Source: Bacillus sp. CHD6a (GTDB lineage: Bacteria > Bacillota > Bacilli > Bacillales > Bacillaceae_I). Taken from it: a DNA stretch of 64,000 bases. A model generated the notes under the pieces. It was not told the origin of the DNA and searched no databases. It saw nothing but the letters and a program-made list of their open reading frames with translations. Positions 39,668 to 48,324 of this stretch are shown here, one piece after another. The position numbers and the translations under genes were made by a program. The first letter of the stretch is position 1. The number at the start of each line of letters is the position of its first letter. The stretch is from assembly GCF_001293645.1 (NCBI RefSeq), contig NZ_LBMD01000011.1:1-64000 (forward strand), written 5' to 3'.

Positions 39668-40219
39668 ATGAATGTAAATATGACGATAGATGCGAAAGGC
39701 TTGGCATGTCCAATGCCAATCGTGCGTACTAAAAAAGCGATTGATCAGGTTAATTCTGGTGAGGTATTGGAAGTGCTCGCTACAGATAAAGGTTCAAAAG
39801 CAGATATTAAAGCATGGGCAGAAAAAATCGGCCATCAATATTTAGGAACGCTTGAAGAAGGCGATGTATTAAAACATTATATCCGTAAAGCTAGATCTGA
39901 AGAGGAAAAAGAAGAGCAAAACTATCCTCATGTTGCAACGAATGAAGAGTTGGAAGGCAAATTAGAAACGGGTATTGTGGTGCTGGATGTGCGTGAACCA
40001 GCTGAGTATGCATTTGGACATATTCCTGGTGCAGTTTCAGTACCATTAGGTGACCTTGAAAATGGAGTATCAGGTTTAGAAAAAGAAAAAGAAACATATG
40101 TCATTTGCCGTACAGGAAGCCGAAGTGACATGGCTGCACAGAAATTGACAGAACTAGGTTTTACAAATGTAAAAAATGTTGTTCCTGGTATGAGCAAGTG
40201 GGAAGGTCCTACAGCTTAA
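39668..40219 (+). CDS. TusA-rhodanese fusion protein
   Basis: Protein of 183 aa. Residues 1-74 are a TusA domain (Cys14 in CPMP) and residues ~85-183 a rhodanese domain (active Cys147 in CRTGSRS), joined by an acidic linker EEEKEEQ. The fusion allows direct sulfur transfer from rhodanese to carrier. Similar fusions occur in cst-type loci. The following operator overlaps the leader of the next gene. Confidence 0.92.
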   Translation: MNVNMTIDAKGLACPMPIVRTKKAIDQVNSGEVLEVLATDKGSKADIKAWAEKIGHQYLGTLEEGDVLKHYIRKARSEEEKEEQNYPHVATNEELEGKLETGIVVLDVREPAEYAFGHIPGAVSVPLGDLENGVSGLEKEKETYVICRTGSRSDMAAQKLTELGFTNVKNVVPGMSKWEGPTA

Positions 40220-40245
40220 CACGCTAAATTTTTTTACAATAAATT

Positions 40246-40261
40246 ATACCATAGGGGGTAT
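40246..40261 (+). promoter_or_regulatory. CstR-type operator before the persulfide dioxygenase
   Basis: ATACCATAGGGGGTAT. The GGGGG half doubles as the ribosome binding site, 7 bp before the ATG. Confidence 0.65.
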
Positions 40262-40267
40262 TTATTC

Positions 40268-41401
40268 ATGTTAAACGCAATGACTGCAAAAGATGTAACG
40301 AAAAAGATTTTAGCTAATGAATCATTATTTATTTTAGATGTGCGAAACGAAGATGCATTTGCTGATTGGAAAATTGACGGGGCATCTGTTGAGCATAAGA
40401 ATGTACCTTACTTTGAGTTGATGGATGGCGTGGAAGAAATCTTAGAACAAATTCCATCAGAAAATGTTTTGGTAGTATGTGCAAAAGAAGGTTCTTCTAT
40501 CTTTGTTGGCGAGATGTTAGTGGAAGCTGGCGTGAAAAATGTTTCTTACTTGCAAGGCGGAATGAAGGCATGGAGTGAATACTTGGAGCCGGTTAAAGTA
40601 GCAGATTTAACGGACGGCGGTACATTGTGGCAGTTCGTTCGTATCGGAAAAGGCTGCTTAAGCTACCTTGTTGAATCTAATGGTTCTGCTATGATCATTG
40701 ACTCTACACGTATGGTGGATCAGTACATTTCGTTTGCAGAAGCGAAAGGTTTAAAAGTGGTACATGTGGCGGACACGCACTTGCATGCCGATCACATTTC
40801 CGGTGGACGTATGCTACGTGAAGCAACGAATGCAACGTACTGGTTGCCTCCAAAGGATGCAGAAGAAGTAACGTTTGATTATGCAGCGCTGGAAGATGGG
40901 GTGGAAATTACGGTAGGTACGACGAAGGTTGCTGTGCAGGCGATTTACTCTCCAGGTCACACAATCGGAAGTACGTCATTTGTCGTAGATAATCGCTTTT
41001 TGTTAAGTGGCGACATTTTATTCGTCGAGTCTATCGGTCGTCCGGACCTTGCCGGAAAAGCGGAGGACTGGGTAGCTGATCTTCGTGAAACACTTTACTC
41101 CCGTTACAAAGAGTTGTCTGATGATCTAGTTGTATTACCTGCTCACTTTGGCACCATGTCCGAAGTAGGGAAAGGTGGTCTTGTGGCAGCACGTCTAGGC
41201 GACTTGTTTAAAAACAATGCGGGCCTAAACATCGAAGACGAAGCGGAGTTCCGTAAACTCGTTTCTGAAAACCTGCCACCACAACCAAACGCATACCAAG
41301 AAATCCGCCAACTAAACATGGGCAAAATCAACCCAACCGAAGACGAACAACGCGACATGGAAATCGGTCCAAACCGCTGCGCAGTGCACGGAAAAAAATA
41401 A
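40268..41401 (+). CDS. Rhodanese-persulfide dioxygenase fusion
   Basis: Protein of 377 aa. N-terminal rhodanese-like domain (residues 5-112; loop CAKEGSS, Cys71). C-terminal metallo-beta-lactamase domain of the ETHE1 type (about 120-377), with the iron-binding THLHADH at 170-176 and SPGHTIGS near 229. The enzyme should oxidise persulfide to sulfite. Domain order is reversed compared with S. aureus CstB, where the dioxygenase comes first. The rhodanese loop lacks the usual Arg, so that domain may be regulatory. Confidence 0.9.
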   Translation: MLNAMTAKDVTKKILANESLFILDVRNEDAFADWKIDGASVEHKNVPYFELMDGVEEILEQIPSENVLVVCAKEGSSIFVGEMLVEAGVKNVSYLQGGMKAWSEYLEPVKVADLTDGGTLWQFVRIGKGCLSYLVESNGSAMIIDSTRMVDQYISFAEAKGLKVVHVADTHLHADHISGGRMLREATNATYWLPPKDAEEVTFDYAALEDGVEITVGTTKVAVQAIYSPGHTIGSTSFVVDNRFLLSGDILFVESIGRPDLAGKAEDWVADLRETLYSRYKELSDDLVVLPAHFGTMSEVGKGGLVAARLGDLFKNNAGLNIEDEAEFRKLVSENLPPQPNAYQEIRQLNMGKINPTEDEQRDMEIGPNRCAVHGKK

Positions 41402-41408
41402 TTGATGA

Positions 41409-41500
41409 AGAGGGGTCAGACCCTCAAAGGAATTCCGCCCTTCTTGTCGAAGGGCGGAAAACTATTTAAAAAAGTTTAAAAGAGGGGTCAGACCCCTCTA
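41409..41500. repeat. Palindromes GGGGTCAGACCC and an intervening hairpin
   Basis: GAGGGGTCAGACCCTC (41411) and AGAGGGGTCAGACCCCTCT (41481) flank a TTCCGCCCTT/AAGGGCGGAA hairpin (41431-41458). The set ends the CstR transcript or is a mobile-repeat remnant. Confidence 0.65.
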
Positions 41501-41553
41501 GGAGTTTTGGCATACGTGTCGAAACCCCCTCAACCTAGAAGGAGGGATGCTTT

Positions 41554-42336
41554 ATGGAATTTGATATTTTGTGGCTTGTAGCTTTGTTTACGATCGGTTT
41601 TGTTGGTTCATTTGTATCAGGAATGGTTGGTATTGGTGGTTCCATCATTAAGTATCCGATGCTTTTGTACGTCCCACCGATGCTCGGTCTTACTGCGTTC
41701 ACAGCGCATGAAGTTTCGGGTGTTAGTGCAGTACAGGTTTTTTTCGCCACCATTTCAGGTGTATGGGCCTACCGCAAAGGAGGCTATTTAAATAAAGATC
41801 TTATTATTTATATGGGAGTAAGTATCCTCATTGGTAGTTTTATCGGAGGGTATGGGTCCCGCCTAATGAGCGCAGACGGTATTAACATGGTTTACGGTAT
41901 TCTTGCACTTATAGCTGTTATTATGATGTTCGTTCCTAAAAAAGGCATTGATGACATACCGTTAGATCAAGTTACTTTTAATAAAGCGCTAGCTGGAACT
42001 CTTGCATTTGTCGTCGGTATCGGGTCTGGTATTGTCGGAGCGGCAGGGGCATTCCTGCTCGTGCCAATCATGCTAGTGGTCCTTAAGATTCCTACACGTA
42101 TGACCATCGCGAGTTCATTGGCTATTACCTTCATTTCATCCATAGGTAGTACAGTCGGCAAAATTACGACTGGTCAAGTACTGTTGATCCCAGCTATCGT
42201 CATGGTCATCGCAAGTATCATAGCGGCACCAATTGGTGCAAAACTTGGACAAAAGATGAATACAAAAGTATTGCAGTGGATCTTGGCACTATTGATTTTA
42301 GCAACGACAATTAAGATATGGCTGGATATAATGTAA
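41554..42336 (+). CDS. TauE/SafE-family sulfur-compound permease
   Basis: Membrane protein of 260 aa with about eight hydrophobic segments. The TauE/SafE signature [20 protein letters not shown] is near residues 12-31 and is repeated as [18 protein letters not shown] near 154. In cst loci this family is proposed to move sulfite, thiosulfate or related anions across the membrane. It is the last gene of the persulfide cluster. GAAGGAGGG precedes the ATG. Confidence 0.9.
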   Translation: MEFDILWLVALFTIGFVGSFVSGMVGIGGSIIKYPMLLYVPPMLGLTAFTAHEVSGVSAVQVFFATISGVWAYRKGGYLNKDLIIYMGVSILIGSFIGGYGSRLMSADGINMVYGILALIAVIMMFVPKKGIDDIPLDQVTFNKALAGTLAFVVGIGSGIVGAAGAFLLVPIMLVVLKIPTRMTIASSLAITFISSIGSTVGKITTGQVLLIPAIVMVIASIIAAPIGAKLGQKMNTKVLQWILALLILATTIKIWLDIM

Positions 42337-42372
42337 TAAATGTCTAACATTAGTTTATTCGATACAAAATTA

Positions 42373-42412
42373 AAAACACCTGTCGGGGTCTGACCCCGAC
42401 AGGTGTTTCTTT
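42373..42412 (+). terminator. Terminator with embedded GGGGTCTGACCCC
   Basis: A perfect long stem AAACACCTGTCGGGG/CCCCGACAGGTGTTT around TCTGA, followed by CTTTCT. Confidence 0.82.
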
Positions 42413-42489
42413 CTCCACCAAATTCCTCCAATACCGCTGATCCCTCATGTATAATAAGATCAACGACGGAAAAAGAAGGTTGCTTTAGT

Positions 42490-42945
42490 ATGCTTGATAC
42501 AGTGTTGTTTTTTTATTTGGTCGTACCGCTTGTCCACTTGATTCATGAGGCAGGCCATGTGAGTATGGCAAGGCTTCATAAAGTGAAAAGAACGCAGATT
42601 GGAATTGGTATAGGGCCCAAGATTGTGGATTTTAACTTAAAGGGAACACAGATAAGGGTAAACATTATTCCGTTTTTAGGAGGGTACTCCAGTAATGACA
42701 TGACAAGGGAGTTATCCCATAAAGAGATTGCCTGGATTTCTTTTGGCGGACCTCTTTTCAACTTATTTTCCATCCTTTTCGTACTTCCGTTTTGGACGCC
42801 ATCCCAGTTCTCCTTTTCCGCCTTATTCGTCTATTTCAGTCTCTGGATCGGTATCGTCAATCTTATACCTTTTACACTAGGAGAAAAATGTTCGGACGGT
42901 TGGCAGATTGCATCTTCCCTCATCAAATTAGCAAAAAATAAATAG
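42490..42945 (+). CDS. M50-type membrane metalloprotease-like protein
   Basis: Membrane protein of 151 aa. The zinc motif HEAGH is at residues 19-23. A C-terminal LGEKCSDGWQI carries the Asp-Gly that supplies the third metal ligand in site-2 proteases. About three to four hydrophobic segments are visible. It is short compared with typical M50 enzymes. Substrate unknown. It could take part in regulated intramembrane cleavage. An AAGAAGG site precedes the ATG. It is 16 bp before the next gene and so in the same unit. Confidence 0.8.
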   Translation: MLDTVLFFYLVVPLVHLIHEAGHVSMARLHKVKRTQIGIGIGPKIVDFNLKGTQIRVNIIPFLGGYSSNDMTRELSHKEIAWISFGGPLFNLFSILFVLPFWTPSQFSFSALFVYFSLWIGIVNLIPFTLGEKCSDGWQIASSLIKLAKNK

Positions 42946-42961
42946 ATTGGGAGTGTATCAA

Positions 42962-43720
42962 ATGAACTATTTTATCGTTACAGGTTCTTCTAAAGGGCTT
43001 GGAGAAGCTACTGTGAAATTACTGCTAAAAGAAAACCATCATGTCATTTGTATTGCCAGAAGTGAAAATGTGGACCTCGAACAAACAGCAAAAGAGAGTG
43101 GAGCAGAATTTACTTTTCTACAAGAGGATTTAAGCAAACATGATCGCGTAACAGGTATTGTACAATATCTTTTATCTAAAATAGAGAAGGACGGGGATGC
43201 AGAGGGGATTTATCTAATAAACAATGCCGGAATGGTTGACCCGATTAAGCCGGCTGGGAAAGCGGACGAGTCGACTATGACCAAGGCTGTTCACCTTAAC
43301 CTTCTAACTCCGATGCTGATGACCAACGAATTTATCCGGCTCACTGAAGATTGGGACTGTAAAAAGGTGATCGTCAATGTTAGTTCTGGAGCTGCCAACC
43401 GGCCGATTCATGGGTGGAATACCTATTGCACGACGAAGGCTGGACTAGATATGTTCACGAAATCAGTAGGCCTTGAACAAAGCCAAGCTGCACATCCGAC
43501 AAACATTCTCTCATTTTCACCAGGAGTGATGGATACAGATATGCAAGTAGTCATCCGCAGCTCTGATGAAAAAGATTTCAGCAACGTGGAGACATTCAAG
43601 AACTATCATGAAGAAGGCCAATTAAGAAGTCCATCGTTTGTGGCTGAGAGCATGATGGATCTCCTATTAACAGGTAAGATTGAAAACGGAAGAGTATATG
43701 ATATTAAGGAATTTCTCTAA
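42962..43720 (+). CDS. Short-chain dehydrogenase, YueD-like
   Basis: NADP-dependent SDR of 252 aa similar to YueD, the Bacillus benzil/sepiapterin reductase group. Motif VTGSSKGLGEATVKLL is at the N-terminus, LINNAGMVDP near 91, VNVSSGAAN near 141 and YCTTKAGLD (YxxxK) near 158. Physiological substrate unknown. TTGGGAG precedes the ATG at 42962; an earlier TTG at 42947 is unlikely. Confidence 0.87.
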   Translation: MNYFIVTGSSKGLGEATVKLLLKENHHVICIARSENVDLEQTAKESGAEFTFLQEDLSKHDRVTGIVQYLLSKIEKDGDAEGIYLINNAGMVDPIKPAGKADESTMTKAVHLNLLTPMLMTNEFIRLTEDWDCKKVIVNVSSGAANRPIHGWNTYCTTKAGLDMFTKSVGLEQSQAAHPTNILSFSPGVMDTDMQVVIRSSDEKDFSNVETFKNYHEEGQLRSPSFVAESMMDLLLTGKIENGRVYDIKEFL

Positions 43721-43748
43721 AAAGCGCACCGATTGGTGTGCTTTTTTT
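43719..43748 (+). terminator. Terminator
   Basis: AAAAGCGCACC-GATT-GGTGTGCTTTT with T-run. Confidence 0.88.
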
Positions 43749-43790
43749 ACCACTTCCACAATAGTAATAATAAATAGTCCTTTTAATGAG

Positions 43791-43836
43791 AATGGTTTTC
43801 AAAATCATTGACACTTCCTGTTAATTCTCCTAAACT
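43791..43836 (+). promoter_or_regulatory. Fur-like box and promoter of the iron ABC ATPase
   Basis: AATGGTTTTCAAAATCATT (43791-43809) is a 9-1-9 inverted repeat similar to a Fur box. TTGACA (43808-43813) overlaps its end, and TAAACT follows at 17 bp. Iron control is inferred from this site and the gene downstream. Confidence 0.65.
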
Positions 43837-43901
43837 TATAGATAGCTAAAAATTTGATTGCGTTACAAACCGGGAAATACTTAACGAGAGGTGGAAGTAA
43901 C

Positions 43902-44720
43902 ATGAACGCTTTAGAAACCCAGTCACTTACATTATCCTATGGAGAATCCATCATTATAGAGGAATTAGATCTAAAAATCCCTAAAGGGGAAATTACGGTC
44001 TTTATCGGTGGGAATGGCTGTGGGAAATCCACCTTGCTTCGTTCGCTTGCTCGTTTGTTAAAGCCTAGACAAGGAAATGTACTCCTCGAAGGAAAAGCAA
44101 TTTCCGGTCAATCCACAAAAGACATTGCCAAAAAGCTTGCCATTCTTCCACAAGGGCCAACTTCTCCAGAAGGATTATCCGTACTCCAACTGGTGAAACA
44201 AGGCCGTTATCCTTATCAATCATGGTTAAAACAATGGTCAACACATGATGAAAAGTTAGTGTGGGATTCTCTCCGTGCAACAGGAATGGAGGAATTCGCA
44301 GAAAGAACAGTCGACTCATTATCCGGTGGTCAACGCCAACGAGCATGGATTGCGATGACCCTTGCACAAGAAACAGATGTGATTTTGTTGGATGAGCCTA
44401 CAACTTACTTAGATCTCACACATCAAATTGAGATTCTTGATCTTCTTTTTGAATTAAATGAAAAAGAAAACCGTACTATTATAATGGTTCTTCATGATCT
44501 TAACCTTGCCTGTCGCTACGCACACCATTTAGTTGCAATCCGTGATAAACAGATTTACGCACAAGGCAAGCCAGAAGAAGTAATTAACTGCGATCTTGTT
44601 AAAAATGTTTTTGATATGAATTGTCAGGTAACAACGGACCCGTTATTTGGAACTCCATTATGCATTCCGCACGGTCGCGGCAGATGCTTGGTTCCGGATT
44701 TAGAGGGCTTAAGAGCTTAA
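43902..44720 (+). CDS. yusV: Iron-siderophore ABC transporter ATP-binding protein (YusV/FecE-like)
   Basis: ATPase of 272 aa. Walker A GGNGCGKST is near residues 37-45, signature LSGGQRQRA near 139 and Walker B VILLDEPT near 160. A Cys-containing C-terminus follows. In B. subtilis YusV is the shared ATPase for several siderophore importers whose permeases lie elsewhere. No permease or binding protein is adjacent here, which is consistent. The start at 43902 follows GAGAGGTGG. A longer frame to 43854 has no binding site. Confidence 0.9.
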   Translation: MNALETQSLTLSYGESIIIEELDLKIPKGEITVFIGGNGCGKSTLLRSLARLLKPRQGNVLLEGKAISGQSTKDIAKKLAILPQGPTSPEGLSVLQLVKQGRYPYQSWLKQWSTHDEKLVWDSLRATGMEEFAERTVDSLSGGQRQRAWIAMTLAQETDVILLDEPTTYLDLTHQIEILDLLFELNEKENRTIIMVLHDLNLACRYAHHLVAIRDKQIYAQGKPEEVINCDLVKNVFDMNCQVTTDPLFGTPLCIPHGRGRCLVPDLEGLRA

Positions 44721-44792
44721 TACATGGCTTAAGGTAACCTTAACTTAAATGTGTAATTGAATGAAACAAAGGTTTGAGGGGAGGTTTTGCCA

Positions 44793-45044
44793 ATGAACGA
44801 AAAACTCGACCAGCAACTGGACGGTTTATTAGAAAAATACACGGAGCTTCTTCTAGGTGAAGTGACTGAAGAGCACAAGGAAAATGTGAAAGCATGGGTG
44901 CTCTATACATACATCGCAAAATCAATGCCACCACTTGTCAAGCATTGGAATGAGCAATATCCAGACGCAAAGCAAGATATGATGACTTTGATTAAGGAAA
45001 TTAAAGAGTTAAATGACGCCCACCGTGCGAAAAGCGGGAAATAA
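44793..45044 (+). CDS. yusU: YusU family protein
   Basis: Small soluble helical protein of 83 aa of unknown function, rich in Glu and Lys. Motifs include LLEKYTELLLGEVTEEHKE and KAWVLYTYIAKSMPPLVKHW. Its place directly after the YusV ATPase matches B. subtilis. GGGGAGG precedes the ATG at 44793. Confidence 0.85.
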   Translation: MNEKLDQQLDGLLEKYTELLLGEVTEEHKENVKAWVLYTYIAKSMPPLVKHWNEQYPDAKQDMMTLIKEIKELNDAHRAKSGK

Positions 45045-45046
45045 GG

Positions 45047-45088
45047 AAGAGCCTTGGATTGCTATTGTGCAAATCAAGGCTCTTTCTT
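45047..45088 (+). terminator. Terminator after yusU
   Basis: AAGAGCCTTG and CAAGGCTCTT stem with trailing TCTT. Confidence 0.82.
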
Positions 45089-45126
45089 ATTTCAAAAAGG
45101 TACGAGTTAAACTCGCATTTATACGG

Positions 45127-45240
45127 TTATCCATTGTAAAAGAGATTTATCCATTCTAAACAGACGTTTATCCATTGCAAAGGGTAACATATCCATTGTA
45201 AATTCAATATATCCATCGAAAGCGACCATTTATCCATTAA
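45127..45240. repeat. Second TTATCCATTGTAAA array
   Basis: Six copies of ATCCATT at ~45129, 45149, 45170, 45191, 45211 and 45232 (20-21 bp period). TTATCCATTGTAAAAGAGAT is shared almost exactly with the array at 33.3 kb. Confidence 0.75.
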
Positions 45241-45255
45241 TGCCTTTAATAATAA

Positions 45256-45900
45256 TTACAAACAGAGATCTTTATCTTCACTAACACCACGAGAACACCT
45301 GTCACGAACTTCCACTTTTTCCACATACCAAAAATTATTTTCTTTCAACATCGTGAGTTTTATATCGCTGCCTCCAACAGAATCATCACGCATTACAAAA
45401 CTCATGAAATAGCCTTCCGCTTCGTCCTCATCTGAAAAATAAATCCTTGTGTTAATTTCCCACACATCGATACCAAGTCCACTGCTTAATTCTACGTCCA
45501 ACATCCATGCATTCATTAACACCCCAGGAGCATCCCAAGTTTGATTGGCGTTACCAAAAGCTTGTTCATATTCTCCATCCCACTCACGCCAATTTGTTAC
45601 CCCTTTATTCAAGGCAGTTTTTTCTGAGCGTGTATCATATGTAAAGTAATCCCAAAGTTGTGCATCTACGTCAACCCATAAACGAGGTATTTGATCTTTT
45701 GAAAGTTGGATGAACTCTCCCGTTTCCTCTTCCTCAGGAGAATGTGAAACTTTTTCAAATTCCATTTCTTTCTCCTCAAGTTGTGCATGAATTTCCGCTA
45801 TTTCTTTTTCTAACTTGGTGATTTTTTTCTGATGACCTTCTGAATTAGAGCAACCACTGAATAAGACTCCAACCAAAAATAAAGTGAATATACGTTTCAC
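45256..45900 (-). CDS. Hypothetical lipoprotein
   Basis: Protein of 214 aa. Signal peptide with lipobox LFSGC (Cys17) predicts a membrane-anchored lipoprotein. A coiled-coil segment covers about residues 25-55 (KITKLEKEIAEIHAQLEEKE). The C-terminal domain (60-214) is rich in aromatic residues and Asp, with two or three Cys near the end (RDRCSRG, DLCL). No named family recognised. It stands alone on the minus strand. Confidence 0.75.
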   Translation of the reverse strand: MKRIFTLFLVGVLFSGCSNSEGHQKKITKLEKEIAEIHAQLEEKEMEFEKVSHSPEEEETGEFIQLSKDQIPRLWVDVDAQLWDYFTYDTRSEKTALNKGVTNWREWDGEYEQAFGNANQTWDAPGVLMNAWMLDVELSSGLGIDVWEINTRIYFSDEDEAEGYFMSFVMRDDSVGGSDIKLTMLKENNFWYVEKVEVRDRCSRGVSEDKDLCL

Positions 45901-46103
45901 CTAATTCCCCCCTAAACAAAAACCAATTTGTATAATTTTACCACAAAAAACCTTTGGTGAATTCCTTTATTTAGGAAGGTTAGGGTTTTAGAAAATATGC
46001 TGAAGGGTAGAGGGGAAGATACGATTTTTAATAAGAGTATACATAGTAACAAAAAAACAACAGAAGAAGACTAAGTAAGTGGCTTCCTCCGTCGCTTTAT
46101 CAA

Positions 46104-46442
46104 TTACTGCATCATCCCATTATTTCCATAAGGAAACTGGTTCGTGTACCCTTGGAACTGCTGGTATTCCTGTTGTAGTTTTGTCTGATCGGCTTGCTCT
46201 AGTCCGTACCATCCTTTTTGGAACATGACATTATAAAGCTCACGCTGACAATTTTGTGTTTCATTAAAAATCGCGAGCAAGTCCGTATAGATTTGCTGGT
46301 TGCTTGCTTCATTTAATGCAGTGCAATACGAATCAGTCATGTATTTTTCCGTTGCAAGCATATCGTTGATGAAATCGCGCTCATTCATTTGTGGTGTTTT
46401 AGCAACCTGTGTTTCAGGGTTCTGAATTTTTTGTTGATTCAT
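46104..46442 (-). CDS. CotF-like spore coat protein
   Basis: Protein of 112 aa, Gln/Asn-rich. Its helical core (NERDFINDMLATEKYMTDSY near residue 20, then a second helix with ETQNCQRELYNVMFQKGWY) is the CotF/YusN/YhcQ spore-coat fold. The preceding paralogue-like gene and location beside fadM match yusN of B. subtilis. Expected to be made in the mother cell during sporulation. No sigma-E or sigma-K promoter was confirmed. Confidence 0.82.
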   Translation of the reverse strand: MNQQKIQNPETQVAKTPQMNERDFINDMLATEKYMTDSYCTALNEASNQQIYTDLLAIFNETQNCQRELYNVMFQKGWYGLEQADQTKLQQEYQQFQGYTNQFPYGNNGMMQ

Positions 46443-46459
46443 GTAGGTTGGGCTCCTTT

Positions 46460-46738
46460 CTATTGTAGTGGTTGTTGCTGCATTTGATTTTGACCTTGTA
46501 AGTGGGTCAAGACCTTCTGGTAATGTCTCTGATGCATTTGGCCGGCTTTTTCAATTGCAGTGACAACATCCTGATCTTGGCATTGGCTTGCAAAAAAGTG
46601 TGCTTTCTTCATCGCAAGTAAATTCCAGGAAAGCATATCTGCAAAGTATAGAGAATCTTTTGTCGTTACCACGTTTGGTGGCTGTGGGTAATAACCAGGC
46701 TGCTGAGTAGTATTTTGCTGTGGTTGCTGCTGTTGCAT
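46460..46738 (-). CDS. CotF-like spore coat protein, N-terminal Gln-rich partner
   Basis: Protein of 92 aa. It has Gln/Pro-rich ends (MQQQQPQQNTTQQPGYYPQP and QNQMQQQPLQ) around a helical segment YFADMLSWNLLAMKKAHFFA with a second helix TAIEKAGQMHQRHYQKVL. This looks like a divergent ferritin-like CotF relative. TAGGAGG precedes the ATG at 46738. It lies 17 bp before the next coat gene, so the two form an operon. Confidence 0.75.
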   Translation of the reverse strand: MQQQQPQQNTTQQPGYYPQPPNVVTTKDSLYFADMLSWNLLAMKKAHFFASQCQDQDVVTAIEKAGQMHQRHYQKVLTHLQGQNQMQQQPLQ

Positions 46739-46887
46739 ACAACGACCTCCTATCATAATCTATCAAATGTAGAGTAACCTTTTAGCGGAAAAATATGTAC
46801 GTCAAAAAAAAACGGCTACATCCATAATGACTAATAAAACGACAAAAGTAAGCACTATTTCCCGACAAATAATTTGTATTCAAAAAT

Positions 46888-46947
46888 TTGAAAAGATGAT
46901 AAAATGAGGGTGTAATTTTTATTTTACACTCAATGAAAGCGTTTACT
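46888..46947 (+). promoter_or_regulatory. fadM promoter with CcpA cre-like site
   Basis: TTGAAA-17 bp-TGTAAT (46888-46916). TGAAAGCGTTTACT (46934-46947) matches the cre consensus at all but the last base, just downstream of the likely start site, a repressing position. Confidence 0.68.
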
Positions 46948-47014
46948 ATATATTTCAGAAAATAGAATAAAGCAATCGGAGAGGGACATCGAGAAGAAGC
47001 GGGAGGAATATCAA

Positions 47015-47932
47015 ATGGAACAAGTAATGCGCAATACATTTTTGTATCTATCGAAAAGCAAATCGTTAACCAAAATGGCAAGAAAGTACGGATTGCGTTT
47101 CGGTGCTGGACGCTTTGTCGCAGGGGAAAGGATCGATCAAGCGGTAAAATGTATCCAAGAGCTTAACGAAAAAGACCTATGTGTCACAATAGACTATTTG
47201 GGTGAGTTTATTGATACGGAAAAAGAAGCGAACGAAATGGCGGACAACTCCATCGAAGCTATTCGTGCAATCGGCAACGAAAACCTTGATTCTCAATTGT
47301 CCTTGAAAATGACATCCATGGGACTTGATATCTCAGAAGAAGTTGTGATGAAGAATATGCGTAGAATTCTTGATGCAGCAAAGGAACACGGTGTATTTGT
47401 AACGATTGACATGGAAGACTATTCCCGCTGCGGTAAAACAATTGATGTGTTCAAAAAGTTAAGAGAAGAGTATGACAATGTCGGTACTGTCATACAAGCT
47501 TACTTGTATAGAACGGTAAAAGATATGGAAGACCTTAATCAATACAACCCAAATCTTCGTTTAGTAAAAGGAGCATACAAAGAGTCACCGGAAGTTGCAT
47601 TCCCAGAAAAAAAAGATGTAGACGACAATTTCAAGAAGATCATTGAAATGCACCTGCTTAATGGAAACTACACAGCAGTTGCAACTCATGACGATGCGAT
47701 GATCGAATACACAAAAGAACTTGTCAAAAAACATGGCATTTCCAAAGATCAATTTGAATTCCAAATGCTCTACGGAATTCGTCCAGAGCGTCAACTCGAG
47801 TTAGTAAATGAAGGCTACAAAATGCGCGTATATGTTCCATACGGTACAGACTGGTACGGATATTTCATGCGCCGCCTAGCAGAACGCCCAGCAAACGTAG
47901 CGTTCGTACTAAAAGGAATTATCAAGAAATAA
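47015..47932 (+). CDS. fadM: Proline dehydrogenase
   Basis: FAD-dependent proline dehydrogenase of 305 aa (YusM/FadM in B. subtilis), which oxidises proline to pyrroline-5-carboxylate. It forms a TIM barrel. Substrate-contact motifs are ATHDD near residue 225 and YGIRPERQ near 252. RLVKGAYKE near 178 carries FAD contacts, and RRLAERPANVAFVLKG closes the chain. GGGAGG precedes the ATG. It has its own promoter and terminator, and a CcpA-type site suggests carbon control. Confidence 0.93.
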   Translation: MEQVMRNTFLYLSKSKSLTKMARKYGLRFGAGRFVAGERIDQAVKCIQELNEKDLCVTIDYLGEFIDTEKEANEMADNSIEAIRAIGNENLDSQLSLKMTSMGLDISEEVVMKNMRRILDAAKEHGVFVTIDMEDYSRCGKTIDVFKKLREEYDNVGTVIQAYLYRTVKDMEDLNQYNPNLRLVKGAYKESPEVAFPEKKDVDDNFKKIIEMHLLNGNYTAVATHDDAMIEYTKELVKKHGISKDQFEFQMLYGIRPERQLELVNEGYKMRVYVPYGTDWYGYFMRRLAERPANVAFVLKGIIKK

Positions 47933-47934
47933 TA

Positions 47935-47962
47935 AGAGAGCGTGCGATATGCACGCTCTTTA
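47935..47962 (+). terminator. Terminator of fadM
   Basis: AGAGCGTGC-GATAT-GCACGCTCT with TT. Confidence 0.8.
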
Positions 47963-47995
47963 CGTTTATGAAAAAAGAAAGCATATATATAATCC

Positions 47996-48294
47996 GGTTG
48001 ATTTCCGTTCCAGGCGCTTCGCTTGCCTGCGGGCGGTCCGTGAGCCTACTTGTCTCAGTTGTAGGCAACTGAAAAGTCTTTGATTTTAGATGCTGTTAAG
48101 ACACCACTGTTGATTTCCGCAAATGGCTTCGCTTTCCTAGGGGCTGACGAGAGCCTCCTCGGCAAGCCTGCGGGGTCTCCACCTAGCGCTATCTCCCTCA
48201 GGACAAGGAAGGCTTCGGCAGCGATTCATCGCACGAAGAAAATGCGTAGCATTTTCGAGGAGTCTTCGCCTTTTGCTCCAATCAACAGCTAGGG
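47996..48294 (-). repeat. Composite interspersed repeat, reverse orientation
   Basis: On the minus strand: a type A copy from 48294, containing an extra ~60-bp segment (CGAAAATGCTACGCATTTTC onwards), then the linker CTAAAATCAAAGACTTTTCA, then the 3' part of another copy ending near 47996. The same A-linker-partial order occurs at 48886-49127 and 53102-53335. Confidence 0.75.
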
Positions 48295-48324
48295 GTTATT
48301 AAAAACTTATGTTATCTTTTTTTC

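Noticed and set aside
48080-48292. Frame reading [13 protein letters not shown] and related frames at other loci
   Set aside because: They arise from translating the interspersed repeat. The same peptide recurs wherever the repeat occurs, and none has a proper start site.
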